Positions 1-6,249 of a DNA stretch of 10,128 nucleotides are shown one piece after another. Made by a program: the position numbers and the translations under genes. This DNA is from Synergistaceae bacterium (GTDB taxonomy: Bacteria > Synergistota > Synergistia > Synergistales > Aminobacteriaceae), in the NCBI GenBank assembly GCA_017455085.1, contig JAFTBT010000158.1, positions 1 through 10,128 on the forward strand, written 5' to 3'. Below the pieces are notes generated by a model. It worked only from the letters and a program-made list of their open reading frames with translations, was not told where the DNA came from and did no database searches. Each line of letters starts with the position of its first letter. Positions within the stretch are counted from its first letter, which is position 1.

Positions 1-33
1 GACAGGCCGCACATTCACGTACAGCCTGCCCAT
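1..33 (-). CDS. possible start of a gene cut by the left edge
   Basis: On the minus strand, 17 nt after the stop of the HMA-protein gene, an ATG at 33-31 opens a frame of 11 codons (MGRLYVNVRPV) that is still open at the window edge. A weak purine stretch (AAGAAG) lies about 10 nt upstream and could serve as ribosome-binding site. Another ATG at 41-39 closes after eight codons and is a poor choice. Eleven codons are too few to recognise a family or to exclude chance, so this is offered only because the operon to its right runs in this direction and no terminator is visible between them. Confidence 0.2.
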   Translation of the reverse strand, partial: MGRLYVNVRPV

Positions 34-50
34 AGATTCATAACTTCTTG

Positions 51-266
51 TTACGCTGCCTCTATCTTCACAGCGTCATACCCTGCCTCGTCAACCGCAG
101 AACTTATCGCATCATCAGCAACGTCCTTCGTGAGAGTGACCAGCGCCGTTTTTCCATCAAGGCTCACCTCAGCAGAACTCACTCCGTCGAGTCCTTCGAG
201 TGCTTCCTTCACATGTGCTACACACTTCATGCAGCCCATGCCCTCAATGTGTACAAGTTTCTTCAT
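51..266 (-). CDS. small heavy-metal-associated (HMA) domain protein, CopZ-like
   Basis: This 71-aa protein is a single ferredoxin-like HMA domain of the kind found in CopZ/Atx1 copper chaperones and in the N-terminus of P1B-type ATPases. The metal-binding loop is GMGCMKC (residues 9-15), with the CxxC pair at Cys12 and Cys15; families more often show GMTCxxC, so the Gly before the first Cys is a variant. The length matches stand-alone chaperones, there is no signal peptide, and the protein should be cytosolic. Family knowledge predicts Cu(I) binding, but other soft metals are possible. The gene starts 6 nt after the stop of the cstA-like gene with no clear ribosome-binding site of its own, so translation is probably coupled to it. 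No copper ATPase or regulator lies in the window; the partner is not visible. Confidence 0.85.
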   Translation of the reverse strand: MKKLVHIEGMGCMKCVAHVKEALEGLDGVSSAEVSLDGKTALVTLTKDVADDAISSAVDEAGYDAVKIEAA

Positions 267-272
267 GAGTCG

Positions 273-1790
273 TTACGCTTTCTTTGATTCAGGGGCATAG
301 ACTCTGATGTAGTAGATCGCAAAGAACAGCACCGCTACAGCTATTCCGATCCCGTACGCAAGATTTCTCTCAAGCATCAGGTAGCACTCCGGAGCTATGC
401 AGAAGTACGTTACACTCACTGCCGACATGAACGTTGCCGGAATCGCTGCCATGAAGCCTTTTCCTGCACCGACGTTCCTGCAAAGATACACAGCACCTGC
501 CCACAGAGCTATCATTGCGAGAGTCTGGTTTGACCACGAGAAATAACGCCATACTATTGTGTAGTCCGCCAGAGAAATGAAGTATCCTGCTGCCAGTAAC
601 GGAAGAGCCAGCACAAGACGAGGAGCAAATCCCTTCTGGTCAATCTTGAACCAGTCCGCAATCGTCAATCTTGCACTGCGGAATGCCGTATCACCTGAAG
701 TTATCGGGCAAGCAACAACACCGAGAATTGCAAGAATACTTCCTATAGGGCCAAGAAGTCCGATAGAAATCTCGTAAACAGAGTTTGAATTGCCGCCCTT
801 TATCGCTGCAAGTGCCGCAGTGGAAAATTCTCCGCCTACTCCAGTATTGTAGAACGCTATACCTGCACTTGCCCAAATCAGCGCGATTACTCCCTCAGCT
901 ACCATTGCGCCGTAAAATACGAATCTTCCCTGACGCTCACTCGTTAAGCATCTCGCCATTAACGGGGACTGCGTTGCGTGGAAGCCGGAAATAGCTCCGC
1001 ATGCTACTGTGATGAACATCAACGGCCATATAGGCTGATTTGCTGCGTCTGGGTGCATGTTGTACAGGCCTTCCCACAGCTCAATCATGGGCTTCGTTCC
1101 CTGAATGTGATTGTAGACTGTCATTCCGCCGATACCTATCGCCATGAAGATTAAGCACAGGCCGAACAGCGGGTAGATTTTTCCGATGACCTTATCAATG
1201 GGAAGAAGTGTTGCAAGGAAATAATAAACGAGAATTACTATTGTAAGTATATTTGTCCAAGTGGGTATGTCATAACCCCAAAGCGTTGTAGCAGCAGACG
1301 CTCCACCGGATACAGCACTTGTACCCTGAACAAATAATCTTGCAAGCAGTCCGGCCGGCCCGACCATGAACACGACTCCGACCATCACCAGCAGCACCAC
1401 AGAGAACAGACGCATAATCTGAAGCATGAACCCGCCGAGATATTTTCCGGTGATCTCGGAGACACTTGCGCCGTCATTCCTGACCGAGAGCATTCCTACA
1501 AGATAGTCATGAACAGCACCGGCAAAGATTGTTCCGAACACTATCCATAAATAGACCTGAGGCCCCCAGATTGCGCCAGAAAGTGCACCGAATATAGGCC
1601 CTAAGCCCGCTATGTTCAGCAACTGAATCAGGAACGCACGCCCCGGAGTGATAGGCACGAAGTCCACGCCGTCGGGATGAGCAACACAAGGAGTCTTTCT
1701 GTCGTCAGGAGCAAAAATCTTGTCGACTATTGCGCCATAAATCATGTAGCCCAGCACGAGAATCACTAGGCCGCCTAAAAACGAATACAT
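273..1790 (-). CDS. cstA: CstA-family peptide/pyruvate transporter
   Basis: This 505-aa polytopic inner-membrane protein belongs to the CstA/BtsT family, whose members take up peptides or pyruvate, often during carbon limitation. Family blocks are clear: GPIFGALSGAIWGP, then FGTIFAGAVHDY, then SGFHATQSP and SGDTAFRSARLTIADWF, with many hydrophobic helices throughout. The length fits the shorter CstA forms. I start it at the ATG at 1790 (MYSFLGGLVIL), because AGAAGGGAG at 1801-1809 sits 10 nt upstream and the first membrane helix begins at once. A longer frame from an ATG at 1853 adds 21 residues but has no good ribosome-binding site and would begin inside the predicted promoter. In E. coli the companion of cstA is the small protein YbdD; here the downstream companion is an HMA-domain protein. 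Substrate cannot be read from the sequence. Confidence 0.9.
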   Translation of the reverse strand: MYSFLGGLVILVLGYMIYGAIVDKIFAPDDRKTPCVAHPDGVDFVPITPGRAFLIQLLNIAGLGPIFGALSGAIWGPQVYLWIVFGTIFAGAVHDYLVGMLSVRNDGASVSEITGKYLGGFMLQIMRLFSVVLLVMVGVVFMVGPAGLLARLFVQGTSAVSGGASAATTLWGYDIPTWTNILTIVILVYYFLATLLPIDKVIGKIYPLFGLCLIFMAIGIGGMTVYNHIQGTKPMIELWEGLYNMHPDAANQPIWPLMFITVACGAISGFHATQSPLMARCLTSERQGRFVFYGAMVAEGVIALIWASAGIAFYNTGVGGEFSTAALAAIKGGNSNSVYEISIGLLGPIGSILAILGVVACPITSGDTAFRSARLTIADWFKIDQKGFAPRLVLALPLLAAGYFISLADYTIVWRYFSWSNQTLAMIALWAGAVYLCRNVGAGKGFMAAIPATFMSAVSVTYFCIAPECYLMLERNLAYGIGIAVAVLFFAIYYIRVYAPESKKA

Positions 1791-1837
1791 TAATGTATTT
1801 CTCCCTTCTGAAATTGTGATAGTATGGATAATAAGAA

Positions 1838-1865
1838 ATTTTAGACCATTCACGAATTAAATCAA
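1838..1865 (-). promoter_or_regulatory. predicted sigma-70-type promoter of the cstA operon
   Basis: Read on the minus strand there is a -35 box TTGATT (1865-1860), a 16-nt spacer and a -10 box TAAAAT (1843-1838, 5 of 6 consensus). Transcription would begin near 1831, giving a leader of about 40 nt before the ATG at 1790. The site lies in the 100-bp divergent spacer, so it faces the racemase gene, and regulation of one may touch the other. No operator palindrome is obvious. Prediction from consensus matching only. Confidence 0.45.
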
Positions 1866-1890
1866 GCATTCCTAAAAGGAGGTAATAATT

Positions 1891-2595
1891 ATGCTAACCC
1901 GTCCAGCAAAAACTATCGGAGTACTCGGCGGAATGGGACCCGCTGCCTGCGCTGAGTTCCTGCGTATCTTCGCAAGAGACTGCCCTGCTCACGACGACTC
2001 ACAGCACCCGAAAATCATCATGCTCTCCGATCCTGAGACTCCCGACCGAAGCGATGGCCTTATGGGTCTTGGCCCTGACCCTGAACCCGTAATCAGGCGC
2101 AACCTTCTGCAGCTCGTGAACTGGGGCGCGGATGTCCTAGCTGTTCCGTGCAACACTGCTCACTACTTCATCGACCATTTTCGTGACGAACTCCCTGTGC
2201 CGTTGATTCACATTGTCGAAGCTACTGTAGAGGCCGCAAAGGAACTCAGTCAGGGTAATTGCTCATGGCTGCTTGCGACTGACGGAACACAGAAGAGCCT
2301 GATATACCCTGTGTGCGCTGAGAAAATGCAGTATCACTTTCTGAAGCCCTCACCAGAACAGCAGGAACGTATCCAGAAATGCGTGCGCCTCGTGAAAGCA
2401 GGAGATATGCCCGCTGCTGGAGAGACCATGAAGAACGTAGTGCTTGAGCTTTGGGAGGAGCGCAATGTCCCAGTAACGATGGGCTGTACTGAACTGCCGT
2501 TAGCGTATGCGGCTTCGGGACTGCCACTTGAGCGTCAGGTGTCCAGCCTCAAGGCACTGAGTGATGCGTGTATACATGTGCTGTATGAACTGTAA
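1891..2595 (+). CDS. aspartate/glutamate racemase family protein
   Basis: This 234-aa protein is a cofactor-independent Asp/Glu/hydantoin racemase. It has the N-terminal glycine motif GVLGGMGPAA (11-20), the first catalytic cysteine in VPCNTAHYF (Cys87), the LLATDGT block (127-133) and the second catalytic cysteine in MGCTELPL (Cys199). The two cysteines act as a two-base pair for alpha-proton exchange. The CNTAH form resembles aspartate racemase and the broad-specificity RacX/YgeA group more than MurI, so the product may be D-Asp or other non-canonical D-amino acids; the exact substrate is not fixed by sequence. Length is typical and the protein is cytosolic. The start is well supported by AAAGGAGGT at 1875-1883, 7 nt before ATG. 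Its promoter is uncertain: GATAAT at 1827-1832 is a possible -10 box without a convincing -35. Confidence 0.85.
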   Translation: MLTRPAKTIGVLGGMGPAACAEFLRIFARDCPAHDDSQHPKIIMLSDPETPDRSDGLMGLGPDPEPVIRRNLLQLVNWGADVLAVPCNTAHYFIDHFRDELPVPLIHIVEATVEAAKELSQGNCSWLLATDGTQKSLIYPVCAEKMQYHFLKPSPEQQERIQKCVRLVKAGDMPAAGETMKNVVLELWEERNVPVTMGCTELPLAYAASGLPLERQVSSLKALSDACIHVLYEL

Positions 2596-2604
2596 TGCTA
2601 TAAT
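2596..2604 (+). promoter_or_regulatory. extended -10 promoter for the Wzz-type gene
   Basis: TGCTATAAT is a perfect extended -10 element (TGnTATAAT). It begins one base after the racemase TAA stop (2593-2595). No -35 box is evident at the usual distance, which extended -10 promoters tolerate. The predicted start near 2611 leaves a leader of about 33 nt with AAGGAAGG (2623-2630). It suggests the Wzz-type gene has its own promoter rather than depending only on read-through from the racemase gene. Confidence 0.6.
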
Positions 2605-2643
2605 CACACGAAATTATCCACTAAGGAAGGATTGATCTACAAC

Positions 2644-3834
2644 ATGCCTAACGATGACATGTACGAAGAAGAAGAACTATCATTGCTCGATATTTTCATG
2701 ATAATTTGGCGCAGGAAGTGGCTGATAATTTTCCTGACCACGATATTCGGAGTAGCATCTGTATTTTTCGCATTGAGTCTGCCGCTGACATACCGTGCTG
2801 TATGCAGAATCATTCCTCCACGAGGAGGCAGCGGACTTGCTCAGCTTGGAGGTCTTGGAGGCATTGCGGATCTTGTCGGGCTTCCGAGTTCAGGCTCAAG
2901 CACCCAGATGATGATCGGGATTCTCAGGGGAGATTCTGTTGTGGATGCCATAGTCGACAGATTCAACCTTATGCAGACACTTAGTATTGATGTACGCATG
3001 CGGGCAAGATCGGCAGCTCTTGGAGGGCTGGATACCACAGAAGAATCCAGAAGCGGAATATTGAGCGTCGCATATATTCACAGAGACCCTCAGAAAGCCG
3101 CAGACATGGCTAATGCTTTCGTTGACGAACTCCAGAATAAACTCCGTGAGCTTTCCGTGAACGATGCCCAGCAGCGCATGAGGTTCTTCGAGAATCAGCT
3201 TATCCAGTCCCAGCAGGAACTCAATACCGCAGAAGCAGACCTCATCAATTACCAGCAGTCCAGAGGAGTTATAGCGTTCGAGTCACAGACAGGAGCGTTG
3301 CTAGCCTCAATCAACAGTTTACGCAACAGAATCGCGGCCAAGAACGTGGAGATTTCGACTCTGAGCAGCTATGCACGAAGGGACAACCCCAGACTCAGGC
3401 TTGCACAGTCGGAGCTTGAGGCCATGAACAAGGAACTCAGGAAACTGGAGGAGGAACAGAAGAGAGCTGACAGGTGGGGAGGCTCAACTTCGGGAGATCT
3501 GCTTTCGTCAATCGGGCAAGTGCCGGAACTCGGTGTCGAATACCAGCGTTACATGAGGAATCTGCGTTTTGCTACGGCCAAGTATGAACTTATGCTCAGG
3601 CAGTACGAGAATGCAAGACTCAGCGAAGCAAGTGACCTATCCACAATCATGATAGTAGACAGAGCAACACCTCCTGATTCCAAGTACGGGCCAAGACGCA
3701 CAAGAATAGTTCTGCTATGTACTGGAGCAGGTTTAGCGATAGGATTGTTCTGGGCATTTCTGGCGGCTCATATCAGTGCACTACTCAAGGAACGCCGCAA
3801 ACGTGGTTATGATTACGAATATGATGACGATTAA
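2644..3834 (+). CDS. Wzz-type polysaccharide co-polymerase / chain-length determinant, no kinase domain
   Basis: This 396-aa protein has the layout of a Wzz/PCP family member: a short acidic cytosolic N-terminus, a first membrane helix (about 26-46), a periplasmic region, and a second helix (about 354-378) preceded by the proline motif ATPPDSKYGPRR. The periplasmic part holds a Gly-rich stretch (61-86) and a long Gln/Glu/Leu-rich coiled-coil region (roughly 165-270). Such proteins set polymer length with Wzy polymerases or act in polysaccharide export. There is no Walker A box, so it is not a fused tyrosine autokinase. The cytosolic tail is odd: a basic cluster KERRKR followed by GYDYEYDDD. 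I choose the ATG at 2644, 13 nt after AAGGAAGG; a TTG at 2632 lies only 1 nt from that site and is too close. No glycosyltransferase, wzx or wzy gene is present in the window, so it is an orphan here. Confidence 0.85.
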   Translation: MPNDDMYEEEELSLLDIFMIIWRRKWLIIFLTTIFGVASVFFALSLPLTYRAVCRIIPPRGGSGLAQLGGLGGIADLVGLPSSGSSTQMMIGILRGDSVVDAIVDRFNLMQTLSIDVRMRARSAALGGLDTTEESRSGILSVAYIHRDPQKAADMANAFVDELQNKLRELSVNDAQQRMRFFENQLIQSQQELNTAEADLINYQQSRGVIAFESQTGALLASINSLRNRIAAKNVEISTLSSYARRDNPRLRLAQSELEAMNKELRKLEEEQKRADRWGGSTSGDLLSSIGQVPELGVEYQRYMRNLRFATAKYELMLRQYENARLSEASDLSTIMIVDRATPPDSKYGPRRTRIVLLCTGAGLAIGLFWAFLAAHISALLKERRKRGYDYEYDDD

Positions 3835-3848
3835 GTTTTAGCACATGA

Positions 3849-3896
3849 TAAGAAACACAACCCCCCTTCACAAAATAGGGGGGCTATTTTTATCAC
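3849..3896 (+). repeat. terminator segment, copy 1 of an imperfect duplication
   Basis: This 48-bp segment contains the intact terminator hairpin. It begins TAAGAAACACAA and ends TTTTTATCAC, and both ends recur in the same order 83 bp downstream at 3932-3981. The middle aligns with small indels. Confidence 0.7.
3861..3891 (+). terminator. rho-independent terminator of the Wzz-type gene, possibly bidirectional
   Basis: Six C and a T (3861-3867) pair with an A and six G (3877-3883) around a 9-nt loop, followed by CTATTTTTAT. It lies 26 nt after the wzz-type stop. On the minus strand the same 7-bp hairpin is followed by TTGTGTTTCTTA, a weaker U-rich tract, so it could also end transcripts from yifB, whose stop is at 3978. 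Confidence 0.85.
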
Positions 3897-3931
3897 CTTT
3901 TGGCTTGAGTATATGGGTGCATACTAGACCG

Positions 3932-3981
3932 TAAGAAACACAAACCCACTCAGCAAAAAAGAGGAGGCTGCTTTTTATCAC
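3932..3981 (+). repeat. terminator segment, decayed copy 2
   Basis: This 50-bp copy shares TAAGAAACACAA at its left end and CTTTTTATCAC at its right end with copy 1. Its arms CCCACTC (3944-3950) and GAGGAGG (3961-3967) can still form five of seven pairs around a loop of ten bases, so the hairpin is eroded. The last bases overlap the TGA stop of yifB (3980-3978, minus strand), so this copy also forms the immediate 3' flank of that gene and may add weak termination there. Confidence 0.6.
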
Positions 3982-5483
3982 TTACTATTTCCCTGACGCA
4001 TCATTATTGCTTCACTGAGGTGAGCCTTCGTTACGTCCTCCTTACCATCCAAATCAGCAATAGTCCTAGCAATCTTCAAAACCCTGCTCAGTCCACGCCC
4101 TGACAAGTTCATTTTTGCGGCCATCAGTGCAAGATATTCCTTCAAATCGTCTGGAGGTTCAAGATATTTCCGTACAAGTCTCTCAGGTATCTCAGCATTG
4201 CAGCTGAAACCGAACTCCCTCCACCTGTCCTGCTGGATTTTTCTGGCCTTGATCACTCTCTTACGAATCTCTGCGCTGGATTCTTGTGTACTGCTATCAT
4301 TCTTGAACGACATCAATTCTTCCATCGAGAGTCTAGGGACTTTTATTTGCAGATCTATCCTGTCCATGATAGGCCCCGACAGCTTTTTCTTGTAACGTTC
4401 TAACTCGTTTGGGGTGCATGTACATGGCATAACAGGGTCTCCAGCATACCCGCATGCACACGGATTCGCCGCCAGCACCAACAATACTCGCGCCGGATAC
4501 ACTACGCTTCCTGCTGCCCTGCTTACGGTGATCACTCCGTCCTCAATGGGAGCGCGAAGACTCTCGGTCAAGTCCCTGCTGAACTCCGTATACTCATCCA
4601 GAAAAAGCACTCCCCTGTGCGCCAGCGAGACTTCTCCAGGCCGTAAATTCGCTCCTCCTCCGCAGATAGATACTGTGCTTGCGGTGAAGTGTACCGTCCG
4701 GAAAGGCCTTTCACGTGTCGGCTTAGCGTTCATTCCGAGAGTGCTTCTGACTATGAGCGTCTCCACAAGCTCCTCGTCAGTCAATGGAGGCAGTATTCCT
4801 GCAAGAGCTTTCGCAATCATGGTCTTTCCGCTTCCAGGCGACCCGACAAGCAGTAAATTATGGTGTCCTGCGGCGGCTATCTCTGCGGCACGTTTGGCAC
4901 TTTTCTGCCCCTTGATGTCCGAAAAATCTGTGTCAGGAGTCAGCTGCATAGTATCAATCTTTGCAGGAGGTACTGGCTTCAGCGGTTCATGACCAATTAG
5001 CATCATGAACAGTTCTCCCAAACTGTCAGCACAGTATGCTTCTAAACCTTGAACTATGGCTACTTCTGCGGCGTTCTCTGTGGGAAGATACAACGGTACA
5101 TTCAGCTTCTTGGCCAGCAGTGCGGCGGGAACAGCTCCCCTGACTCTCCGAAGTTTTCCATCAAGCCCAAGCTCTCCCATGTATATACCTTTTGGGCATT
5201 CCTTGATGTGTTGTGTTGCCTGAAGCATCCCCAGAGCTATCGGAAGATCAAGCAGTGCGCCTTCTTTTGGGATATCTGCCGGAGCAAGATTCACCGAGAT
5301 TCTGCCCTTCAGAGGCAGACCCATAGACCGAAGTGCAGCCCTGACTCTTTCGCGAGACTCTCTCACCGCAGTATCAGGCATACCCACAATCGTAAAGTTG
5401 AACAGCCCGCCGGATATATCTACTTCTACTTCTACTTGCAGAGCCTCGATACCCCTTAGAGTTACGCCCGGAATCCCGTTCAT
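3978..5483 (-). CDS. yifB: YifB/ComM family Mg-chelatase-like AAA+ ATPase
   Basis: This 501-aa protein is a full-length YifB/ComM ATPase. ComM is a hexameric helicase that promotes branch migration during natural transformation; many YifB proteins are otherwise uncharacterised. The N-terminal Lon-like domain (about 1-160) carries the family block FTIVGMPDTAVRESRERV. The AAA+ core has Walker A GSPGSGKT (214-221), Walker B VLFLDE (292-297), and the cysteine pairs ANPCACG and PCTCT (Cys342, 344, 354, 356) before the SGPIMDRIDL block. A Mg-chelatase C-terminal domain fills about 395-495. It is cytosolic. It starts at ATG 5483-5481, with AAAGG 11 nt upstream; the preceding 20-codon frame ends on this start as ATGA. 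It is the last gene of the glpX-dedA-yifB block. No other competence gene is in the window. Confidence 0.92.
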   Translation of the reverse strand: MNGIPGVTLRGIEALQVEVEVDISGGLFNFTIVGMPDTAVRESRERVRAALRSMGLPLKGRISVNLAPADIPKEGALLDLPIALGMLQATQHIKECPKGIYMGELGLDGKLRRVRGAVPAALLAKKLNVPLYLPTENAAEVAIVQGLEAYCADSLGELFMMLIGHEPLKPVPPAKIDTMQLTPDTDFSDIKGQKSAKRAAEIAAAGHHNLLLVGSPGSGKTMIAKALAGILPPLTDEELVETLIVRSTLGMNAKPTRERPFRTVHFTASTVSICGGGANLRPGEVSLAHRGVLFLDEYTEFSRDLTESLRAPIEDGVITVSRAAGSVVYPARVLLVLAANPCACGYAGDPVMPCTCTPNELERYKKKLSGPIMDRIDLQIKVPRLSMEELMSFKNDSSTQESSAEIRKRVIKARKIQQDRWREFGFSCNAEIPERLVRKYLEPPDDLKEYLALMAAKMNLSGRGLSRVLKIARTIADLDGKEDVTKAHLSEAIMMRQGNSK

Positions 5484-5542
5484 AGTTTACTGTGCCTTTC
5501 GTTCATGATGTTGTGATTGTGCATAGTGTTTTGTCCGTTCAT
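5480..5542 (-). CDS. 20-codon mini reading frame, copy 2, directly before yifB
   Basis: A complete frame of 20 codons plus TGA (MNGQNTMH... to ...NERHSKL) fills the second 59-bp repeat. Its ATG overlaps the stop of the preceding mini frame as ATGA, and its own TGA overlaps the yifB ATG as ATGA. GAAAGG lies 11 nt before its start, the same spacing as at the first mini frame and at yifB. The product is rich in Asn, Met and His. It shares 13 of 20 residues with copy 1, but each of the seven differing codons changes an amino acid. That argues against selection on the peptide itself. A role as a translation-coupling module is more plausible than a functional protein. Confidence 0.45.
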   Translation of the reverse strand: MNGQNTMHNHNIMNERHSKL

Positions 5543-5647
5543 GATTGATTGCGCCTTTCGTTCATGATGTTGTTTCTGTGCATAGTGTTGTGTCCGTTCA
5601 TGATTGGTTACGCCTTTTATTCATGATGTTGTGCCTGTTCACGATTC
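5489..5647 (-). repeat. 59-bp tandem repeat between dedA and yifB (2 full copies, 1 shortened copy)
   Basis: The two full units are 5489-5547 and 5548-5606. A third unit (5607-5647) lacks 18 bp and overlaps the last codons of dedA. Within the shortened unit an alternative frame with the same restart design can be read: GTG at 5642-5640, 14 codons, TGA at 5600-5598 overlapping the next ATG as ATGA. Each unit ends with AAAGG, 11 nt, then ATGAACGG, which is also how yifB itself begins. The array therefore looks like duplication of the dedA-yifB translation-start junction rather than an inserted foreign repeat. Confidence 0.85.
5539..5601 (-). CDS. 20-codon mini reading frame, copy 1, after dedA
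   Basis: A complete 20-codon frame plus TGA (MNGHNTMH... to ...NERRNQS) starts 15 nt after the dedA stop, with AAAAGG 11 nt before its ATG. Its stop overlaps the start of the second mini frame as ATGA. It is one unit of the 59-bp tandem repeat. The period of 59 equals 21 codons (63 nt) minus the 4-nt overlap, so every repeat changes frame yet restarts cleanly. No homologue is recognised. Whether it is translated is unknown. Confidence 0.45.
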   Translation of the reverse strand: MNGHNTMHRNNIMNERRNQS

Positions 5648-6249
5648 TTACGCCGCTTTAGAATCAGCACATACACTCCAGCTATCACGCACGCCAACGC
5701 AATACACCCTATACTGATCACGTGCAGGTACTCCTTCAGCAGTTCTTGATGCTCCCCAAGCAAATACCCCGCAAACGTCAACACCACTACCCACGTTCCC
5801 GCACCTATAGTCGTGTACAGCGTAAACACCTTCAGTGGCATTCTGGCTATTCCTGCGGGAAGAGATATGTACTGACGAATCACTGGCAATAACCTTCCCA
5901 CTAGGGTGCTGACGTGTCCATGCTTCAAGAAAAATTCATCAGCCTTGTCTATGCTCTCAGGAGACACAAAAAAATACTTGCCCCACCTCTGCAAAAATGG
6001 ACGGCCAAACTTCACCGCTATCCAGTAGTTGAACAGCGCACCCAAAATACTCCCGGCTATTCCGGAAAGCAAAACAAGTATCAGCGACATTTCACCCTTC
6101 CACGCAAGATAACCTGCGGGAGGCATTACTACTTCGCTGGGAAAAGGAAAGAACGAGGACTCCAGAAACATCAACGAGATTATTCCGGTATAGCCCATTT
6201 TGCCGATGGTGTCGACAAGCCAAGCAGTGAGTGCGCTGATGATATGCAT
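5617..6249 (-). CDS. DedA/SNARE-associated family membrane protein
   Basis: This 210-aa inner-membrane protein is a DedA family member. Family motifs are present in order: the [19 protein letters not shown] block (28-46, with Glu30 and Glu39), the Gly-rich [20 protein letters not shown] segment (63-82) and [20 protein letters not shown] (118-137) with Arg119 and Arg125. Bacterial relatives support envelope integrity, proton-motive-force homeostasis and polymyxin resistance; some DedA proteins flip undecaprenyl phosphate or phosphatidylethanolamine, but which applies here cannot be read. It ends with a basic, hydrophilic tail ([12 protein letters not shown]) that is partly made of the downstream repeat. 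Its ATG shares one base with the glpX stop (TAATG), with AAGAGGAG about 11 nt upstream inside glpX, so the two are probably translationally coupled. Confidence 0.9.
   Translation of the reverse strand: MHIISALTAWLVDTIGKMGYTGIISLMFLESSFFPFPSEVVMPPAGYLAWKGEMSLILVLLSGIAGSILGALFNYWIAVKFGRPFLQRWGKYFFVSPESIDKADEFFLKHGHVSTLVGRLLPVIRQYISLPAGIARMPLKVFTLYTTIGAGTWVVVLTFAGYLLGEHQELLKEYLHVISIGCIALACVIAGVYVLILKRRKNREQAQHHE

Noticed and set aside
48..287. 79-codon plus-strand frame over the HMA gene
   Set aside because: It is antisense to the HMA-domain gene, whose CxxC motif and length are convincing; no ribosome-binding site or family match.
2632..2643. TTG start adding four residues to the Wzz-type protein
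   Set aside because: The TTG is one base after AAGGAAGG, too close for initiation; the ATG at 2644 is preferred.
3911..3926. Short imperfect palindrome (AGTAT and ATACT arms) between the two terminator copies
   Set aside because: The stem is only five pairs, has no T-tract and no flanking features; chance is sufficient.
4414..4992. 192-codon plus-strand frame antisense to yifB
   Set aside because: It lies wholly inside the well-supported yifB gene, has no recognisable domain, and is explained as a shadow of the coding frame.
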